Positions 47,925 through 58,041 of a DNA stretch of 64,000 nucleotides are shown one piece after another. A program made the position numbers and the translations under genes. Every line of letters starts with the position of its first letter. Position 1 is the stretch's first letter. The stretch is from NCBI RefSeq assembly GCF_013363755.1, contig NZ_CP054840.1:4124001-4188000 (forward strand). Reading direction: 5' to 3'. Below the pieces are notes generated by a model, which did not search any database, was not told the DNA's origin, and saw only the letters and a program-made list of their open reading frames with translations. This DNA is from Comamonas antarctica (GTDB lineage Bacteria; Pseudomonadota; Gammaproteobacteria; Burkholderiales; Burkholderiaceae_C).

Positions 47925-50015
47925 ATGAAAACCAGGTGGTACAGAGCACTGTCGCTGGGCGCGGCACTGGTCGTGGTGGCTGGCATGGTGGGCTGCGATG
48001 GACGTGAAGATCGCACCCACTCCCCCCCGGCAGCTGTGGTCGATGCTCCCGATCCCAATGAGCAGGAAGCGCCGCTGTCGGATATGGAGTTGACCCATGT
48101 GCGCAGCAGCGATGCGCTGCAGGGGCAAGGCTCACCGGTGCAATTCAAGGCCAGTGGTGCGGCGCTATCCACTGAGATGTCGAGCTACACGGTCTATTTG
48201 AACGATTCGATAGTGGATGGCGCGAATCTCCTGGTCCAGGGCGATCAGCTGACCATGACTTCTGCGTTGAAGAACGGCAGGAATCAGGTTTTGGTCTATG
48301 CACCCGATGCGCAAGGCGCTCCAATCGAAGCCAGGGCCAGCATCTGGGCAGGAACTGCACCCGTACAAGGAAGGGTGGTCGATGAAGCAGGCAACCCAGT
48401 GGTTGGCGCGACGGTGGTGGGATCACTTGCGGATGATTCAAAGGTCACTGCCACCACGACAACAGACAGCGCTGGCCGGTATGTATTGCGTAATTTCCCG
48501 AGCCGGACTGTCATCGTGACAGCTACCGGGTCAGGGGACCTGTCTGGCTCGACAGCGGGTGTGGCTGGGACGGAGTTTCCGAATCTTGTGTTCTGGAACT
48601 TTGGCATTCCGGTGACTCCGAATCTGGATTTTTCCCGGGGCACGGAAGGTTGGATCAATCACAATGGCGTGCCTCCGACACTGGAGGATTACGTCGAGAA
48701 TCCAGGCCCCAAGTCGGCCTTGCCTTCACCAGCGAGTTATTCCCAGTTCATGCGCTGGAGCCCTTTCTCGACAGCGCATGCGCAAGCCGTCACAAGAAAA
48801 AGCCTGCGACTGAGCACGAGCGGCATGGGACCCATTACCACTTCTCATACGTTCATACCGCCCGCAGATGCCAAGACGTTTCGCATGCGCTATCGCTTCC
48901 AGACTACTGAATTTCCAACCTACTTTGGTTCAGCGTACAACGACGCATTCCAAATCACGTTGAACAGCAAAGGTGGGCAAAAAGCGGTTGAACGCGGTTC
49001 GATGAACGAGCTCGGAGCAGCCGCCTTCGACTCCAGCGGATCAACAGCATGGAAGGATTTGACGCTGGAACTAGCCGCTGCAGGCTCGCCTGTTCGGGTC
49101 GAAGTGACCTTGGCCAATGTCAAAGATGGCGCCATGGATTCGGTCGTAATTATCGATCACATGCAGCCCAGCTCGCTGTCGATTACACAGGCCCGTCTTT
49201 TTGATATCGACAATTCCACACTTCAATATTTGAGTGCCACCGATCATCCATATTTCGGTGCCACCACTCGTGTCCATGCAACGCTCAAGCTCATGGGGCC
49301 TGCCGCTGCAAAGCTTTCTTCATTGGAGCTTCATGTACAGCAAGACGGTGTCGTCAAAGCCAGGGGCCAGCTTGCCACTTCGTTGAACTCGAAGCTCTAC
49401 AAACCTTTTGGAGCATCCGGCATTGAACTCTCGGCCGCTCAACTGGCATTTGAAATTCCTGCCAAGGAGCTTGCCGCAGTGAACTCTACACATGACGGTC
49501 CGTTGAAGCTGAAGCTGGTGGCAAAAGCCGACGATGGCAGCACCGCCGAGAAAGAAATGGGCCAGGTTCCATTGCTGGTACGTTGGACAGGCGGCGAGCG
49601 CTACGGCGGCCGGGATGCGCATAGAGGAGGGGATGATTGGCTGACAGCTGCAACGCGCGACATATGCAGTTCCGTGAACGCGAGTTGGGGGGACTTCAGC
49701 AATATGAATGCCGGTTCGTTTGCGCCCGACCATCGTTCGCATACCTCCGGAGGGGATGCCGATGGATGGTATTCCGGGTACAGCGCCAGAGATGCGGCGG
49801 CTGCGGCCAAAATGATTGCAATGTTGAACACGCCGGGCGTTGGGAAAAAGGTGAAGTTGGTCTATGTCTCGCATACGCCGCGCCCCCGAAACGCGTTCTA
49901 TGACGCGTACAAGGATGTAACGCTCGCTGATGGACGAAGGGCCGATCATGTCATCCGAAACTACGCTGGTCATGACACGCATTTTCATTGGAGCATGCCT
50001 GGACTGGAGGGGTAA
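47925..50015 (+). CDS. Lipoprotein with carboxypeptidase-regulatory-like domain and C-terminal LAS metallopeptidase domain
   Basis: A 696-residue protein starting at the ATG at 47925, which has GGGAG six bases upstream. The signal and lipobox (LVVVAGMVGC, Cys about 25) suggest lipid anchoring. About 55-130 form a beta-rich domain and about 135-190 a CarboxypepD-regulatory-like fold (GRVVDEAGNPVVGATVV, DSAGRYVLRNFP). A long middle part with no family I recognise follows. The C-terminus has H606-x6-D613 (SHTSGGDADGWY) and H686-x-H688 (DTHFHW), the zinc-ligand pattern of LAS peptidases such as MepA and VanX/VanY. A murein endopeptidase role is likely but unproven. GC is lower than the surroundings, and a truncated paralogue follows. 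Confidence 0.85.
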   Translation: MKTRWYRALSLGAALVVVAGMVGCDGREDRTHSPPAAVVDAPDPNEQEAPLSDMELTHVRSSDALQGQGSPVQFKASGAALSTEMSSYTVYLNDSIVDGANLLVQGDQLTMTSALKNGRNQVLVYAPDAQGAPIEARASIWAGTAPVQGRVVDEAGNPVVGATVVGSLADDSKVTATTTTDSAGRYVLRNFPSRTVIVTATGSGDLSGSTAGVAGTEFPNLVFWNFGIPVTPNLDFSRGTEGWINHNGVPPTLEDYVENPGPKSALPSPASYSQFMRWSPFSTAHAQAVTRKSLRLSTSGMGPITTSHTFIPPADAKTFRMRYRFQTTEFPTYFGSAYNDAFQITLNSKGGQKAVERGSMNELGAAAFDSSGSTAWKDLTLELAAAGSPVRVEVTLANVKDGAMDSVVIIDHMQPSSLSITQARLFDIDNSTLQYLSATDHPYFGATTRVHATLKLMGPAAAKLSSLELHVQQDGVVKARGQLATSLNSKLYKPFGASGIELSAAQLAFEIPAKELAAVNSTHDGPLKLKLVAKADDGSTAEKEMGQVPLLVRWTGGERYGGRDAHRGGDDWLTAATRDICSSVNASWGDFSNMNAGSFAPDHRSHTSGGDADGWYSGYSARDAAAAAKMIAMLNTPGVGKKVKLVYVSHTPRPRNAFYDAYKDVTLADGRRADHVIRNYAGHDTHFHWSMPGLEG

Positions 50016-50095
50016 GGCTGCTGGGTCAGCTTTAAGTCCCAGACTGCGGCCAAACCCATCATGGACACCAAATGCGCGGATGCCGGGAGGCTTCG

Positions 50096-50935
50096 ATGAG
50101 GGCCAATTTGCAGAAGGTGCTATTGCCGGGCATGGCACTGGTCGTAGTGGCTGGCATGGCGGGCTGCTATGGACGAGAGCAAACCGTGGAAACACCGCCA
50201 GCAGCCAGCGTCTTCGATGGACCTGATCCCAATGAACGGGAAGCGCCGTGGTCTGAGATGAATCTGGAGCATGTGCGCAGCAGCAATTCGCTTCAGCATC
50301 AGGGTGGTCCAGTGCAATTCAAGGCCAGTGGAGCGGTTCTATCCACTGACATGTCGATGTATACCGTCTACGTGAATAGGTCCATCGTAGACGTAGCAAC
50401 TCTGCGCGTTGATGGCGATATGTTGACAGTAGCTTCTGCGCTGAAAGATGGCATAAACCCGGTCTCGGTCTATGGGTCAGATGCCGAGGGCGCGTTGGTG
50501 GTGTTCAGGACTGCCATCTGGGCCGGCACTGCATCCGTACAAGGAAAAGTTGTGGATGAACCCGGCAATCCTGTGGCGCGCGCAACGGTCGTTGCCGCAC
50601 TCACCGAGGACCCAACGGTCACAGCCACCACCACGACCGACAGTGCCGGGCGGTACGTTCTGAACAATTTTCCAAGACAGACGGTCGCAGTGACGGCCAC
50701 GGGTACAGGCACCCTGTCCGGCTCGACGATAGGCCAGGCAGGAGAGGATTTCGGCGATATCGTGTTCTGGAGCTTTGGCATTCCGGTGGCGACGCCAAAC
50801 CTGGATTTCTCCCGGGGCACCGAGGGCTGGATCAGCCGCAGGGGCCCGCCTCCAACGTTGGCGGATCACGTAGAAAATCCCGGGCCGCAGCCGGCTTCGT
50901 CAGAAAGTCCGATTCGGTCCCCGGGCGCGCGCTGA
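50096..50935 (+). CDS. Truncated paralogue of the upstream lipoprotein
   Basis: A 279-residue protein that aligns with the first 255 or so residues of the preceding protein: signal and lipobox (MALVVVAGMAGC), DPNEREAPWSEMNLEHVRSS, GKVVDEPGNPVARATVV, DSAGRYVLNNFP, and NLDFSRGTEGWISRRG. After VENPGPQPAS the similarity stops, and the frame ends at 50935 next to the chemoreceptor gene. The middle and the peptidase domain are absent. The ATG at 50096 has GGAGG five bases upstream, so it may still be expressed as a lipoprotein. It arose by tandem duplication and then lost its 3' end. Confidence 0.8.
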   Translation: MRANLQKVLLPGMALVVVAGMAGCYGREQTVETPPAASVFDGPDPNEREAPWSEMNLEHVRSSNSLQHQGGPVQFKASGAVLSTDMSMYTVYVNRSIVDVATLRVDGDMLTVASALKDGINPVSVYGSDAEGALVVFRTAIWAGTASVQGKVVDEPGNPVARATVVAALTEDPTVTATTTTDSAGRYVLNNFPRQTVAVTATGTGTLSGSTIGQAGEDFGDIVFWSFGIPVATPNLDFSRGTEGWISRRGPPPTLADHVENPGPQPASSESPIRSPGAR

Positions 50936-50957
50936 TCCATTGGACCAGCGTCGCCTC

Positions 50958-52295
50958 TCACCGCTGTATCACCGCATTCTCCAATTGCCGCATCGCTTCG
51001 CGCGTATCCACCAGCCGTTCGTCCTGCGCGCGCGAGGCCTGGATGATGTGGTCCATGATGCCGCTGGCGTTGGCCGCGGCGGTGCGCATCTGGCGCATCA
51101 TGTCGCCCGATTCGTTGACGCGCGCCACGCCCTGCTGCACCGACTGGGTGGAGCTGCCGATCACCGCCTTGACCTCCTTGGCCGCCACGGCGCTGCGCTG
51201 CGCCAGGCTGCGCACTTCGCTGGCGACCACGGCAAAGCCGCGGCCGTGTTCGCCGGCGCGGGCGGCCTCGACGGCGGCGTTGAGGGCCAGCAGATTGGTC
51301 TGGAAGGCAATGCCGTCGATCAGGCCGACCATTTCGCCGATGCGCCGGGAGTCGGCCATGATGCGCGACATCGCGTCGACGGCGTTGTCCAGCGCCGCGT
51401 CGCCGCGCTGGGCAATGCTCGCGACCTCCTTGGTCTGGGCATGCGCATCGCGCGCCTGACCCGCGCTGTCGCGCACCAGTTGCTGCAGTTGCTCGAACGC
51501 GTCCTGCACCAGCTGCGTGGCCTCGAAACGCGCGGTGATGTCGGTGGCGTATTTGACGATCTTGAACGGCTGCCCGGCCTGGTCCAGCACCGGGCTGTAG
51601 TTGGCTTCGATCCAGACATCGTTGCCGCCCCGGCCGATGCGCCGGAACTGCCCGCGGTAGTGCTGGCCCCTGGCCAGTTGCGGCCAGAACGCCGCGTATT
51701 CCGCGGTGTGCCGTTCCCGGGGATCGACAAACATGCGGTGGTGCTGGCCGACCAGTTCGGCTTCGGAGGCATAACCCATGGCCTCGAGGAAGTTGCGGTT
51801 GCAGCGCAGGATATGCCCGTCCAGCGTGAACTCGATCACCGCCTGGGCGCGGCCCACGGCGGCCAGCTGGCTGCTGGCTTCGGCGTCGCGCCGCACTTCG
51901 GCGGAGATGTCCATCGCGTACTTCACCACGCGCAGCACGCGGCCCTTGCGGTCGAGCACCGGGCAGTAGTTGGCCTGCAGCCAGACCTCGCGGCCGTCGC
52001 GGGCCATGCGCTTGCAGCGGCCGACAAACGCCTCGCCCGCGTTCAGACGCGCCCAGAACCGGCCGTAGGCCAGCTCGTCATGGTCTGCCGGGTCCACGAA
52101 GATGCGGTGGTGCTGGCCTTGCAGATCCTCGATGCGGTAGCCCATGAGCGCGAGGAACTGCGGATTGGCATAGAGGATGCGGCCCTGTGCATCGAACTCG
52201 ATCACCGCCTGATTGCGGTACAGCGCCTGCATCTGGGCATTGCCGCGGCGGGAGCCCAGGCCCAGCTTGGCCATGACGGAACGGATAGCTCGCAT
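50958..52295 (-). CDS. Soluble PAS-PAS methyl-accepting protein (BdlA-like)
   Basis: A 445-residue chemoreceptor-like protein without membrane spans or HAMP domain. Two PAS domains (about 20-130 and 145-255) share the sequence [20 protein letters not shown] and a PAC-like ANYxPVLDxxG segment, and are followed by an MCP signalling domain with the hairpin tip [20 protein letters not shown]. This is the layout of BdlA, a biofilm-dispersal regulator, and of Aer-like energy sensors. The ATG at 52295 has GAGGT six bases upstream. It lies beside two cyclic-di-GMP genes in the same direction, which supports a role in motile/sessile switching. Confidence 0.92.
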   Translation of the reverse strand: MRAIRSVMAKLGLGSRRGNAQMQALYRNQAVIEFDAQGRILYANPQFLALMGYRIEDLQGQHHRIFVDPADHDELAYGRFWARLNAGEAFVGRCKRMARDGREVWLQANYCPVLDRKGRVLRVVKYAMDISAEVRRDAEASSQLAAVGRAQAVIEFTLDGHILRCNRNFLEAMGYASEAELVGQHHRMFVDPRERHTAEYAAFWPQLARGQHYRGQFRRIGRGGNDVWIEANYSPVLDQAGQPFKIVKYATDITARFEATQLVQDAFEQLQQLVRDSAGQARDAHAQTKEVASIAQRGDAALDNAVDAMSRIMADSRRIGEMVGLIDGIAFQTNLLALNAAVEAARAGEHGRGFAVVASEVRSLAQRSAVAAKEVKAVIGSSTQSVQQGVARVNESGDMMRQMRTAAANASGIMDHIIQASRAQDERLVDTREAMRQLENAVIQR

Positions 52296-52323
52296 AAGTT
52301 GACCTCGATGTTTCAGTGCCGGC

Positions 52324-54075
52324 TCAGCAGGCCCGGGCGGGTAGGGGGGGAGCGGGCCGGTTCAGCAGGCCCTGGGGAATTGCCAGTGAATGTTCGAATT
52401 GCGCGGCCGGGACCGGGCGCGCGAAGTAGTAGCCCTGGAACAGGTCGCAGCCATGCTCCGCGAGATAGCGCACCTCCTGCTCCTGCTCGACGCCTTCGGC
52501 CAGCACGCGCAGGCCCAGCCCGTGGGCCAGCTCGATCAGCGCGCCGCAGATCGCCTGGCCTTCGCGCGAGCGGTGCACGTCGGTGACGAATTCGCGGTCG
52601 ATCTTGAGCTTGTCGAACGGCAGCTTGCGCAGGTAGCTCATGCTGGCGTAGCCGGTGCCGAAATCGTCGATGGCAATGCCTACGCCTGCGCTGCGCAGCG
52701 CCGAGAACACGCGGTAGGTATGTTCGTGGTCGACCATGGCCACGGTTTCGGTCAGCTCGATCTCCAGCTGGTCCGCCGAGATGCTCGATGCGGCAATGGC
52801 CTCGCGCAGGTGCTGGCCCAGCTGTGGATCGAGGAACTGGCGTGCCGACACATTGATCGCCATGCGCATGCGCGGCAGGCCGGCGCGGCTCCAGACGCCC
52901 AGTTGGCGGCAGGCTTCGCGGATCACCCACAGGCCCAGCGGCTCGATCAGGCCCGAGCTTTCCGCGGCATCGATGAAAGCGCCGGGCGGCACCAGGCCGC
53001 GCTCGGGATGGTTCCAGCGCAGCAGCGCCTCGGCGCCCGTGACACGGCCGGCCTGCAGGTCGAACACCGGCTGGTAATGCAGCATGAATTCGCCGCGCTT
53101 GAGCGCGCGGCGCAGGTCCTGCTCCAGCTGCAGCTGCTCGATGGCCTGGCGCCGCGCATTGACCGAGTGCAGCATCACCTGCGTGGGCTGGGCCTGCGAG
53201 GCCGCGGCAATGCCGGCGTCGATCAGCGCCTCGGCCTGCATGCCGTCATCGGGGAACACGGCGAGCCCGCCTTGCAGCTGGGGCTGAAAAAGCAGCGCGC
53301 CCAGCGGCAGCTCGCTGGTGCATAGCTTCAGGTGCACGCGCAGGCGCGCTGCCGTGGCGGCCCAGGTATCGGGCTCGCCGTTGAGATGCACGATGCAGCC
53401 GAACTTGGAGGGGCCGACGCGCGACAGCTGCTCGGAGAAATGCCCGGTCATGTCGAGCCGCTGTGCCAGCTTGCGCGCGGCGAGTTCGGCGCGCTCGCCG
53501 TCGATGGTTTCCTCGATGCGCGCCAGGTTGGTCACGCGCACGATGGCCACGGCAAACGGCTGGCCGTGCGCGATCCGGTCCTGCACATGGGCCTGGAATC
53601 GCTTGCGGTTCGGCAGGCCCGTGACTTCGTCGACGAACTCCAGCACTTCCAGGGTCTTCTCCAGGTGCTGCAGCGCCTGCTGCGCGTCGGCCATCAGCAT
53701 GCCGGCCTCGTCGGTGAAGTGGGTCGGCAGCCGCAGCCGCAGGCGCTGCTCGCGGTAGAGGCGCAGCGCGCGCGCGGTGGCCGTCACCGGCCGCAGCAGG
53801 TGGTGCAGCGCCAGCAGCGTGGCCGCCGTGCCGACCACCGTGGCGCCCAGGGCCACGGCCAGCACCTGCAGCAGCATCTTCCAGTCATGCGTGTTTTCCA
53901 GCGCGAACCAGAGGGCCAGCGCCAGCAGCGGCACATGCGAGCCGATGAACGCCAGCAGCATGATCTTCGCCTGGTAGTTCAGGTGCCTGAACCGCGCGAG
54001 CCAGGCATAGACACCCAGCGCGGGCAGCCGCTCCTGGGCGGGCATGGCCTTTTTCGGCCAGGGGGTGCGCTTCAT
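52324..54075 (-). CDS. EAL-domain phosphodiesterase with degenerate GGDEF
   Basis: A 583-residue membrane protein. Two membrane spans lie at about 38-60 and 68-92, followed by a HAMP-like segment. The GGDEF domain has GPSKF at residues 221-225 in place of GGDEF, so diguanylate cyclase activity is unlikely, though GTP or c-di-GMP binding could remain. The EAL domain looks complete: E349-[33 protein letters not shown] and AEGVEQEQE. It should hydrolyse c-di-GMP. The ATG at 54075 overlaps the upstream gene stop by 4 bp, so the two are translationally coupled. Confidence 0.93.
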   Translation of the reverse strand: MKRTPWPKKAMPAQERLPALGVYAWLARFRHLNYQAKIMLLAFIGSHVPLLALALWFALENTHDWKMLLQVLAVALGATVVGTAATLLALHHLLRPVTATARALRLYREQRLRLRLPTHFTDEAGMLMADAQQALQHLEKTLEVLEFVDEVTGLPNRKRFQAHVQDRIAHGQPFAVAIVRVTNLARIEETIDGERAELAARKLAQRLDMTGHFSEQLSRVGPSKFGCIVHLNGEPDTWAATAARLRVHLKLCTSELPLGALLFQPQLQGGLAVFPDDGMQAEALIDAGIAAASQAQPTQVMLHSVNARRQAIEQLQLEQDLRRALKRGEFMLHYQPVFDLQAGRVTGAEALLRWNHPERGLVPPGAFIDAAESSGLIEPLGLWVIREACRQLGVWSRAGLPRMRMAINVSARQFLDPQLGQHLREAIAASSISADQLEIELTETVAMVDHEHTYRVFSALRSAGVGIAIDDFGTGYASMSYLRKLPFDKLKIDREFVTDVHRSREGQAICGALIELAHGLGLRVLAEGVEQEQEVRYLAEHGCDLFQGYYFARPVPAAQFEHSLAIPQGLLNRPAPPLPARAC

Positions 54076-56186
54076 GGGTTTCCTCGTGGCTCCGGCGGCT
54101 GGCCCGCCTGCAGCCAGGCCAGCAGCCGTTCGGCCGGCATCGGGCGGGCAAAGAAGAAGCCCTGGAACTCGTCGCAGCCCGCCGCCTGCAGGATGTCGCG
54201 CTGGCCTTGCGTTTCCACGCCTTCGGCCACCACGCACAGGCCCAGCGCATGCGCCAGGTTGACCACGGCGCCGACCACGGCGCGCGTCTCCGCGCTGTGT
54301 TCGAGATCGCTGACGAAGCTGCGGTCGATCTTCAGCTGCTTGGCGGGCAGCTGGCGCAGGTAGTTGAGCGTGGAGTGGCCCGTGCCGAAATCGTCGATCG
54401 ACAGGAACACGCCGATGCGCGCCAGGCCGTCGAGCGTGTGCTGCGTGGCGCGGATGTCCTCCATGGCCACCGATTCGGTGATCTCGCAGAGCAGCTGCGC
54501 GGCCTCGACGCCATGGGCTTGCAGCGCGCTGCCGATGCGCTCTGCCAGGTCGCTTTCGCGCAGCTGGTGCACTGACAGGTTCACCGCCACGCGCATCCGC
54601 AGGCCTTGCACGGCCCAGTCGGCCATCTGCCGGCAGGCTTCGTTGATGACCCAGTTGCCGATGTGTCCGATCAGGCCGAAGCGCTCGGCCAGTGCAATGA
54701 ACACCGTCGGGCCGATGGCGCCGTGCACCGGGTGGTTCCAGCGCAGCAGCGCCTCCACGCCGCTGCTGCGGCCCAGCTTGACGTCGATCTTGGGCTGGTA
54801 ATGCAGCGCGAGTTCGCCGCGTTCTATGGCGCCGCGCAGGTCGTTCTGCAATTCAAGCTGCCAGGCGGCATCGGACTCCATGTGCGGCTCGAACCCCACA
54901 CAGCGCGCGCCGCCGGCGCGCTTGGCGGCATACATCGCGGCGTCGGCATGGGCCACCAGCTTGCTGCCGTCGCCCTGGCCCGGATGGATCGCAATGCCGA
55001 TCGAGCCGGAGATCTGCAGCGATTTGCCCGACACCGGAAACGGGCGCGTCAGCGCGGCCAGCATCTGCTGGGCGATGTCCATGGCTTCGGCCCGGCTGGC
55101 GAGGCCTTCGAGCAGGATCAGGAACTCGTCGCCACCGACGCGCGCCACGGTGGCTGGCGGGTGCGCCACCTGCACCAGCCGCTCGGCGGCGCTGCGCAGG
55201 ATCAGGTCGCCGGCCGCATGGCCAAACGAATCGTTGATGGGCTTGAAGCCGTCCAGATCGACAAACAGCACCGCGAGCTGCGTCTCCCGGTGCGGCGTGG
55301 CGTCCAGCCGCTGGCGCGCCTCGCGCAGCCGGTCTTCGAAATGCAGGCGGTTGGGCAAGCCGGTCAGCGCGTCGGAGAACGCGCGTTTTTGCAGTTCATC
55401 GTTGGCGGCCTGCAGGCGCGCATTGCTTTCCTGCAGCGATTGCGCCAGGCGCCGCGCGGTGCTTTGCAGGCGCGCATCGAGCAATGAGGTGAACAGCGTG
55501 CTGATCAGCAGCAGCAAGGTGGCCATCAGCACCAGCGCGGTCATGCCCGGGCCGCTGAGTTCGCCCGCGCTCAGCGAGATCGAATCGACGGCAAACCGGG
55601 CCGCGGCCATGCCGGTGTAATGCATGCCGCCGATCGCCAGGGCCATCACCAGCGCCGCGCCCCACTGCAGCCAATGCCTGCGTGCGTGCTGCGCGCTGCG
55701 AAAGGCCGTGAACAGGTGCAGTGCCGTGGCCGAGGCCAGCACCGCAATCAGCACCGACAGCGCCACCAGAGAGTGGTTCCAGACGATGGCGGGCAGCATT
55801 TTCATGGCCTCCATGCCGAGGTAGTGCATGGCGCTGATGCCCAGCCCCATCACCACCGCGCCCAGCGCCAGCGACCCGAGGCCGGCATCGGGCCGGCTGG
55901 CCAGGCGCAAGGCCAGGCCCGCAGCCGCCACGGCCACCAGCCACGACAGCAGCGTGAGCTGGCCGTCGAAACCCACCGCAATCGCCAGATCGAAGGCCTG
56001 CATGGCCAGGAAATGCATCGACCAGATGCCGGTGCCCAGGACGATCGAGCCTGCCGCCCACCACGCCAGCCGCACCTGATGCGACGAGTTGCTCACCTGG
56101 CGTGCCAGGTCGAGGGTGACGTAGGAGGCGAGCAGGGCGATCGCAAAGGAAGCCGCCACCACGTAGGGATCGTGGCTGGCGTGCAT
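54072..56186 (-). CDS. MHYT-GGDEF-EAL c-di-GMP signalling protein
   Basis: A 704-residue protein. The N-terminal seven-span MHYT sensor domain has three motifs (SMHFLAM near 57, AMHYLGM near 119, GMHYTGM near 187), thought to bind a metal and sense O2, CO or NO. The GGDEF motif is intact at 351-355. No RxxD inhibitory site is visible at the expected place. The EAL domain starts with EALLRW at 478 and has DDFGTGHSTLNYLR and VAEGVETQ. It could make or break c-di-GMP. The ATG at 56186 matches the family start; a GTG at 56198 is possible. Confidence 0.93.
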   Translation of the reverse strand: MHASHDPYVVAASFAIALLASYVTLDLARQVSNSSHQVRLAWWAAGSIVLGTGIWSMHFLAMQAFDLAIAVGFDGQLTLLSWLVAVAAAGLALRLASRPDAGLGSLALGAVVMGLGISAMHYLGMEAMKMLPAIVWNHSLVALSVLIAVLASATALHLFTAFRSAQHARRHWLQWGAALVMALAIGGMHYTGMAAARFAVDSISLSAGELSGPGMTALVLMATLLLLISTLFTSLLDARLQSTARRLAQSLQESNARLQAANDELQKRAFSDALTGLPNRLHFEDRLREARQRLDATPHRETQLAVLFVDLDGFKPINDSFGHAAGDLILRSAAERLVQVAHPPATVARVGGDEFLILLEGLASRAEAMDIAQQMLAALTRPFPVSGKSLQISGSIGIAIHPGQGDGSKLVAHADAAMYAAKRAGGARCVGFEPHMESDAAWQLELQNDLRGAIERGELALHYQPKIDVKLGRSSGVEALLRWNHPVHGAIGPTVFIALAERFGLIGHIGNWVINEACRQMADWAVQGLRMRVAVNLSVHQLRESDLAERIGSALQAHGVEAAQLLCEITESVAMEDIRATQHTLDGLARIGVFLSIDDFGTGHSTLNYLRQLPAKQLKIDRSFVSDLEHSAETRAVVGAVVNLAHALGLCVVAEGVETQGQRDILQAAGCDEFQGFFFARPMPAERLLAWLQAGQPPEPRGNP

Positions 56187-56442
56187 GAAGCTGTTCACGT
56201 TGGAGAGATTCGGGTTGAGACCGGCCGGAGCACAGGCAGCGCCGGGCAATCCAACGGCCAGCACGCGCGCACGCGCAGTCCTGGCCCAGACGCTGCGCCG
56301 GCGGTCCGGCAAGGGCGCGCGGGCCCGGGCGCCAAACGCAGGAACATCTCCGCCGATGCCTGGCCGGCCGGGGCTGCGGCATGGAAAAGACTGAAGGGCA
56401 GTGTAGGGACGGGCTCGCATGCAATCCTGATGGAAAGATGAT

Positions 56443-57774
56443 TTATGCGCGCGCCCGCAGGTGCTCGAGCTGGCCCAGCACGGCGCGCCCGCGCGCATCG
56501 CCCTGCACGAAGCCACGGACCTCGGGCAGCTGCAGCAGCACGGGCAGCAGGCCCACGCGGGCCGCAAACGCCTGCTCGATACGCTCGAAGGCTTCGTCCA
56601 TCTCGCCCATCAGGAACAGTGCCGCGGCATGCGACACGCGCAGCGTCGGGCCCTCGTCGTCCTGGGCGCGGATCGCGCTCCAGGCGCTGGCATGGTCGCC
56701 GCAGCGCGCGTGGATGAACGCGAGATTGGAGTGGCACAGCGGCCACGCCAGGCTGTCGGCGCGCGCCTGGCGCGCGCGCTCGGCCACCTCGGCGCCCGGC
56801 GTGTGCGCGGCCTGCAGGGAGATCGCGTAGAGGCTGGCTGCGGCGCTGTCGGGAAAGCGCGCGCACATGCCCGTCACCACGTCCACGGCTTGCGCCTGCT
56901 GTCCCAGCGCCAGCAGCGCGCGCGCGTACATGATCGAGATCGCCACCGAAAACGGCCGCAGCGCGTGCGCCGTCGCCAGCGCCGCCAGGGCCGGCTCCTG
57001 CCGGCCCTGTGCCAGCAGATGCCAGCCATGGTTGTAGTGCGTCGCAGCATCGTCGCCGGCATATTGCAGGGCGCGCTGGTGCAGCGGCTCGGCCTCGGCA
57101 AAGCGCCAGTGGCAATCGAGCAGATGGGCATAGGCCGTGACCGGCCCGCTGCCCGGGCAGCCGCGTTCGAGGGCCGGCGCCAGCAGCGCCAGGCCCTCGT
57201 CGAGGTGCGCGCGGCCGTCGGCCATGCCCGAGGTCACCTGCGCGGCCAGGCAGATCGCCAGATGCACGCGCGCGGCCAGGTAATCGCCGTTTTGCTGCAG
57301 CACGGCGCGCAGCAGCTGTTCGGACTGCTGCAGCGAGAAACGCGTGCGCAGGTGGATCAGGTTCTCGCAATGCGCCACGGTCTCGGCATGCAGCGCCGGG
57401 GCCTGCGCAATTTCCAACAAGCGGCGGTGGTACGCGGCCTGGTGCAGCGGCACGGGCACATTCATGCCGCCCGCGCGCTCGATGCAGTAGCCCTGTCCAT
57501 ACAGCGCCTTGATGCTGATCCCAGGTACCGCCGCCAGCGCCTTGCGTGCCTGCGCGACGCAGCGCGCCAGGCTCTCATCCGACATCGCGCGGCCGGCCCA
57601 GACCTGCTGCGAGAACTCGTCCTTGCGCACCACATGCGGCCAACGCACCAGCAGACGGTGCAGCACCGCCAGTTCCTTGGGCGCGAGATCGATCCTGGCG
57701 GCGTGCAGGTACACGTTGCCCTCGGCATCAACGGACAGCCCACCCCAGGGCAGCTTGCATTCGGACTCGGTCAT
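56443..57774 (-). CDS. Winged-helix transcriptional regulator with TPR-like C-terminus
   Basis: About 443 residues. The N-terminal 100 residues form an OmpR/CadC-type winged helix (DLAPKELAVLHRLLVRWPHV, then RAMSDESLARCVAQARKAL). The rest is a helical, TPR-like array rich in Ala and Leu, with pairs of the LxxGxxxxA type. This layout resembles HilA/CadC-like regulators without a receiver domain or membrane span. Its input signal and targets are unknown. The ATG at 57774 gives the standard domain start. A FNR/ANR-like box lies about 165 bp upstream. It is just upstream of the c-di-GMP genes in the same direction. Confidence 0.85.
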   Translation of the reverse strand: MTESECKLPWGGLSVDAEGNVYLHAARIDLAPKELAVLHRLLVRWPHVVRKDEFSQQVWAGRAMSDESLARCVAQARKALAAVPGISIKALYGQGYCIERAGGMNVPVPLHQAAYHRRLLEIAQAPALHAETVAHCENLIHLRTRFSLQQSEQLLRAVLQQNGDYLAARVHLAICLAAQVTSGMADGRAHLDEGLALLAPALERGCPGSGPVTAYAHLLDCHWRFAEAEPLHQRALQYAGDDAATHYNHGWHLLAQGRQEPALAALATAHALRPFSVAISIMYARALLALGQQAQAVDVVTGMCARFPDSAAASLYAISLQAAHTPGAEVAERARQARADSLAWPLCHSNLAFIHARCGDHASAWSAIRAQDDEGPTLRVSHAAALFLMGEMDEAFERIEQAFAARVGLLPVLLQLPEVRGFVQGDARGRAVLGQLEHLRARA

Positions 57775-57939
57775 GGCGATATGCGGCGCTCCGCATGGTG
57801 CGCGCCGTCGGAAACGGATGAGAAGCACTGATCCCTGCACCGTCTTTGGAACCCTCCTGAAGCGGCCCGCGGATTGTGGCGCGTGGCATGTAACGAGGTG
57901 TTGCATAAGCAAAAAGATGCACTAATCCCTATGGGTTTT

Positions 57940-57953
57940 ATGATCTAAATCAA
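57940..57953. promoter_or_regulatory. FNR/ANR-like box
   Basis: ATGAT-CTAA-ATCAA matches the TTGAT-N4-ATCAA consensus at 9 of 10 positions in a clearly AT-rich stretch upstream of the winged-helix/TPR regulator gene. Confidence 0.45.
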
Positions 57954-58041
57954 TTTTCTAAATCGTGCGTATAGCGGCTTTGCGCTCGACGGAAGCAGTG
58001 CGGATGGGTTAGGCCGCGCCTGCGCCGGGCAGCGGCAAGCC

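Noticed and set aside
50958..52295. Membrane-bound chemoreceptor
   Set aside because: No membrane span or HAMP segment is present in the 445 residues, so it is called soluble.
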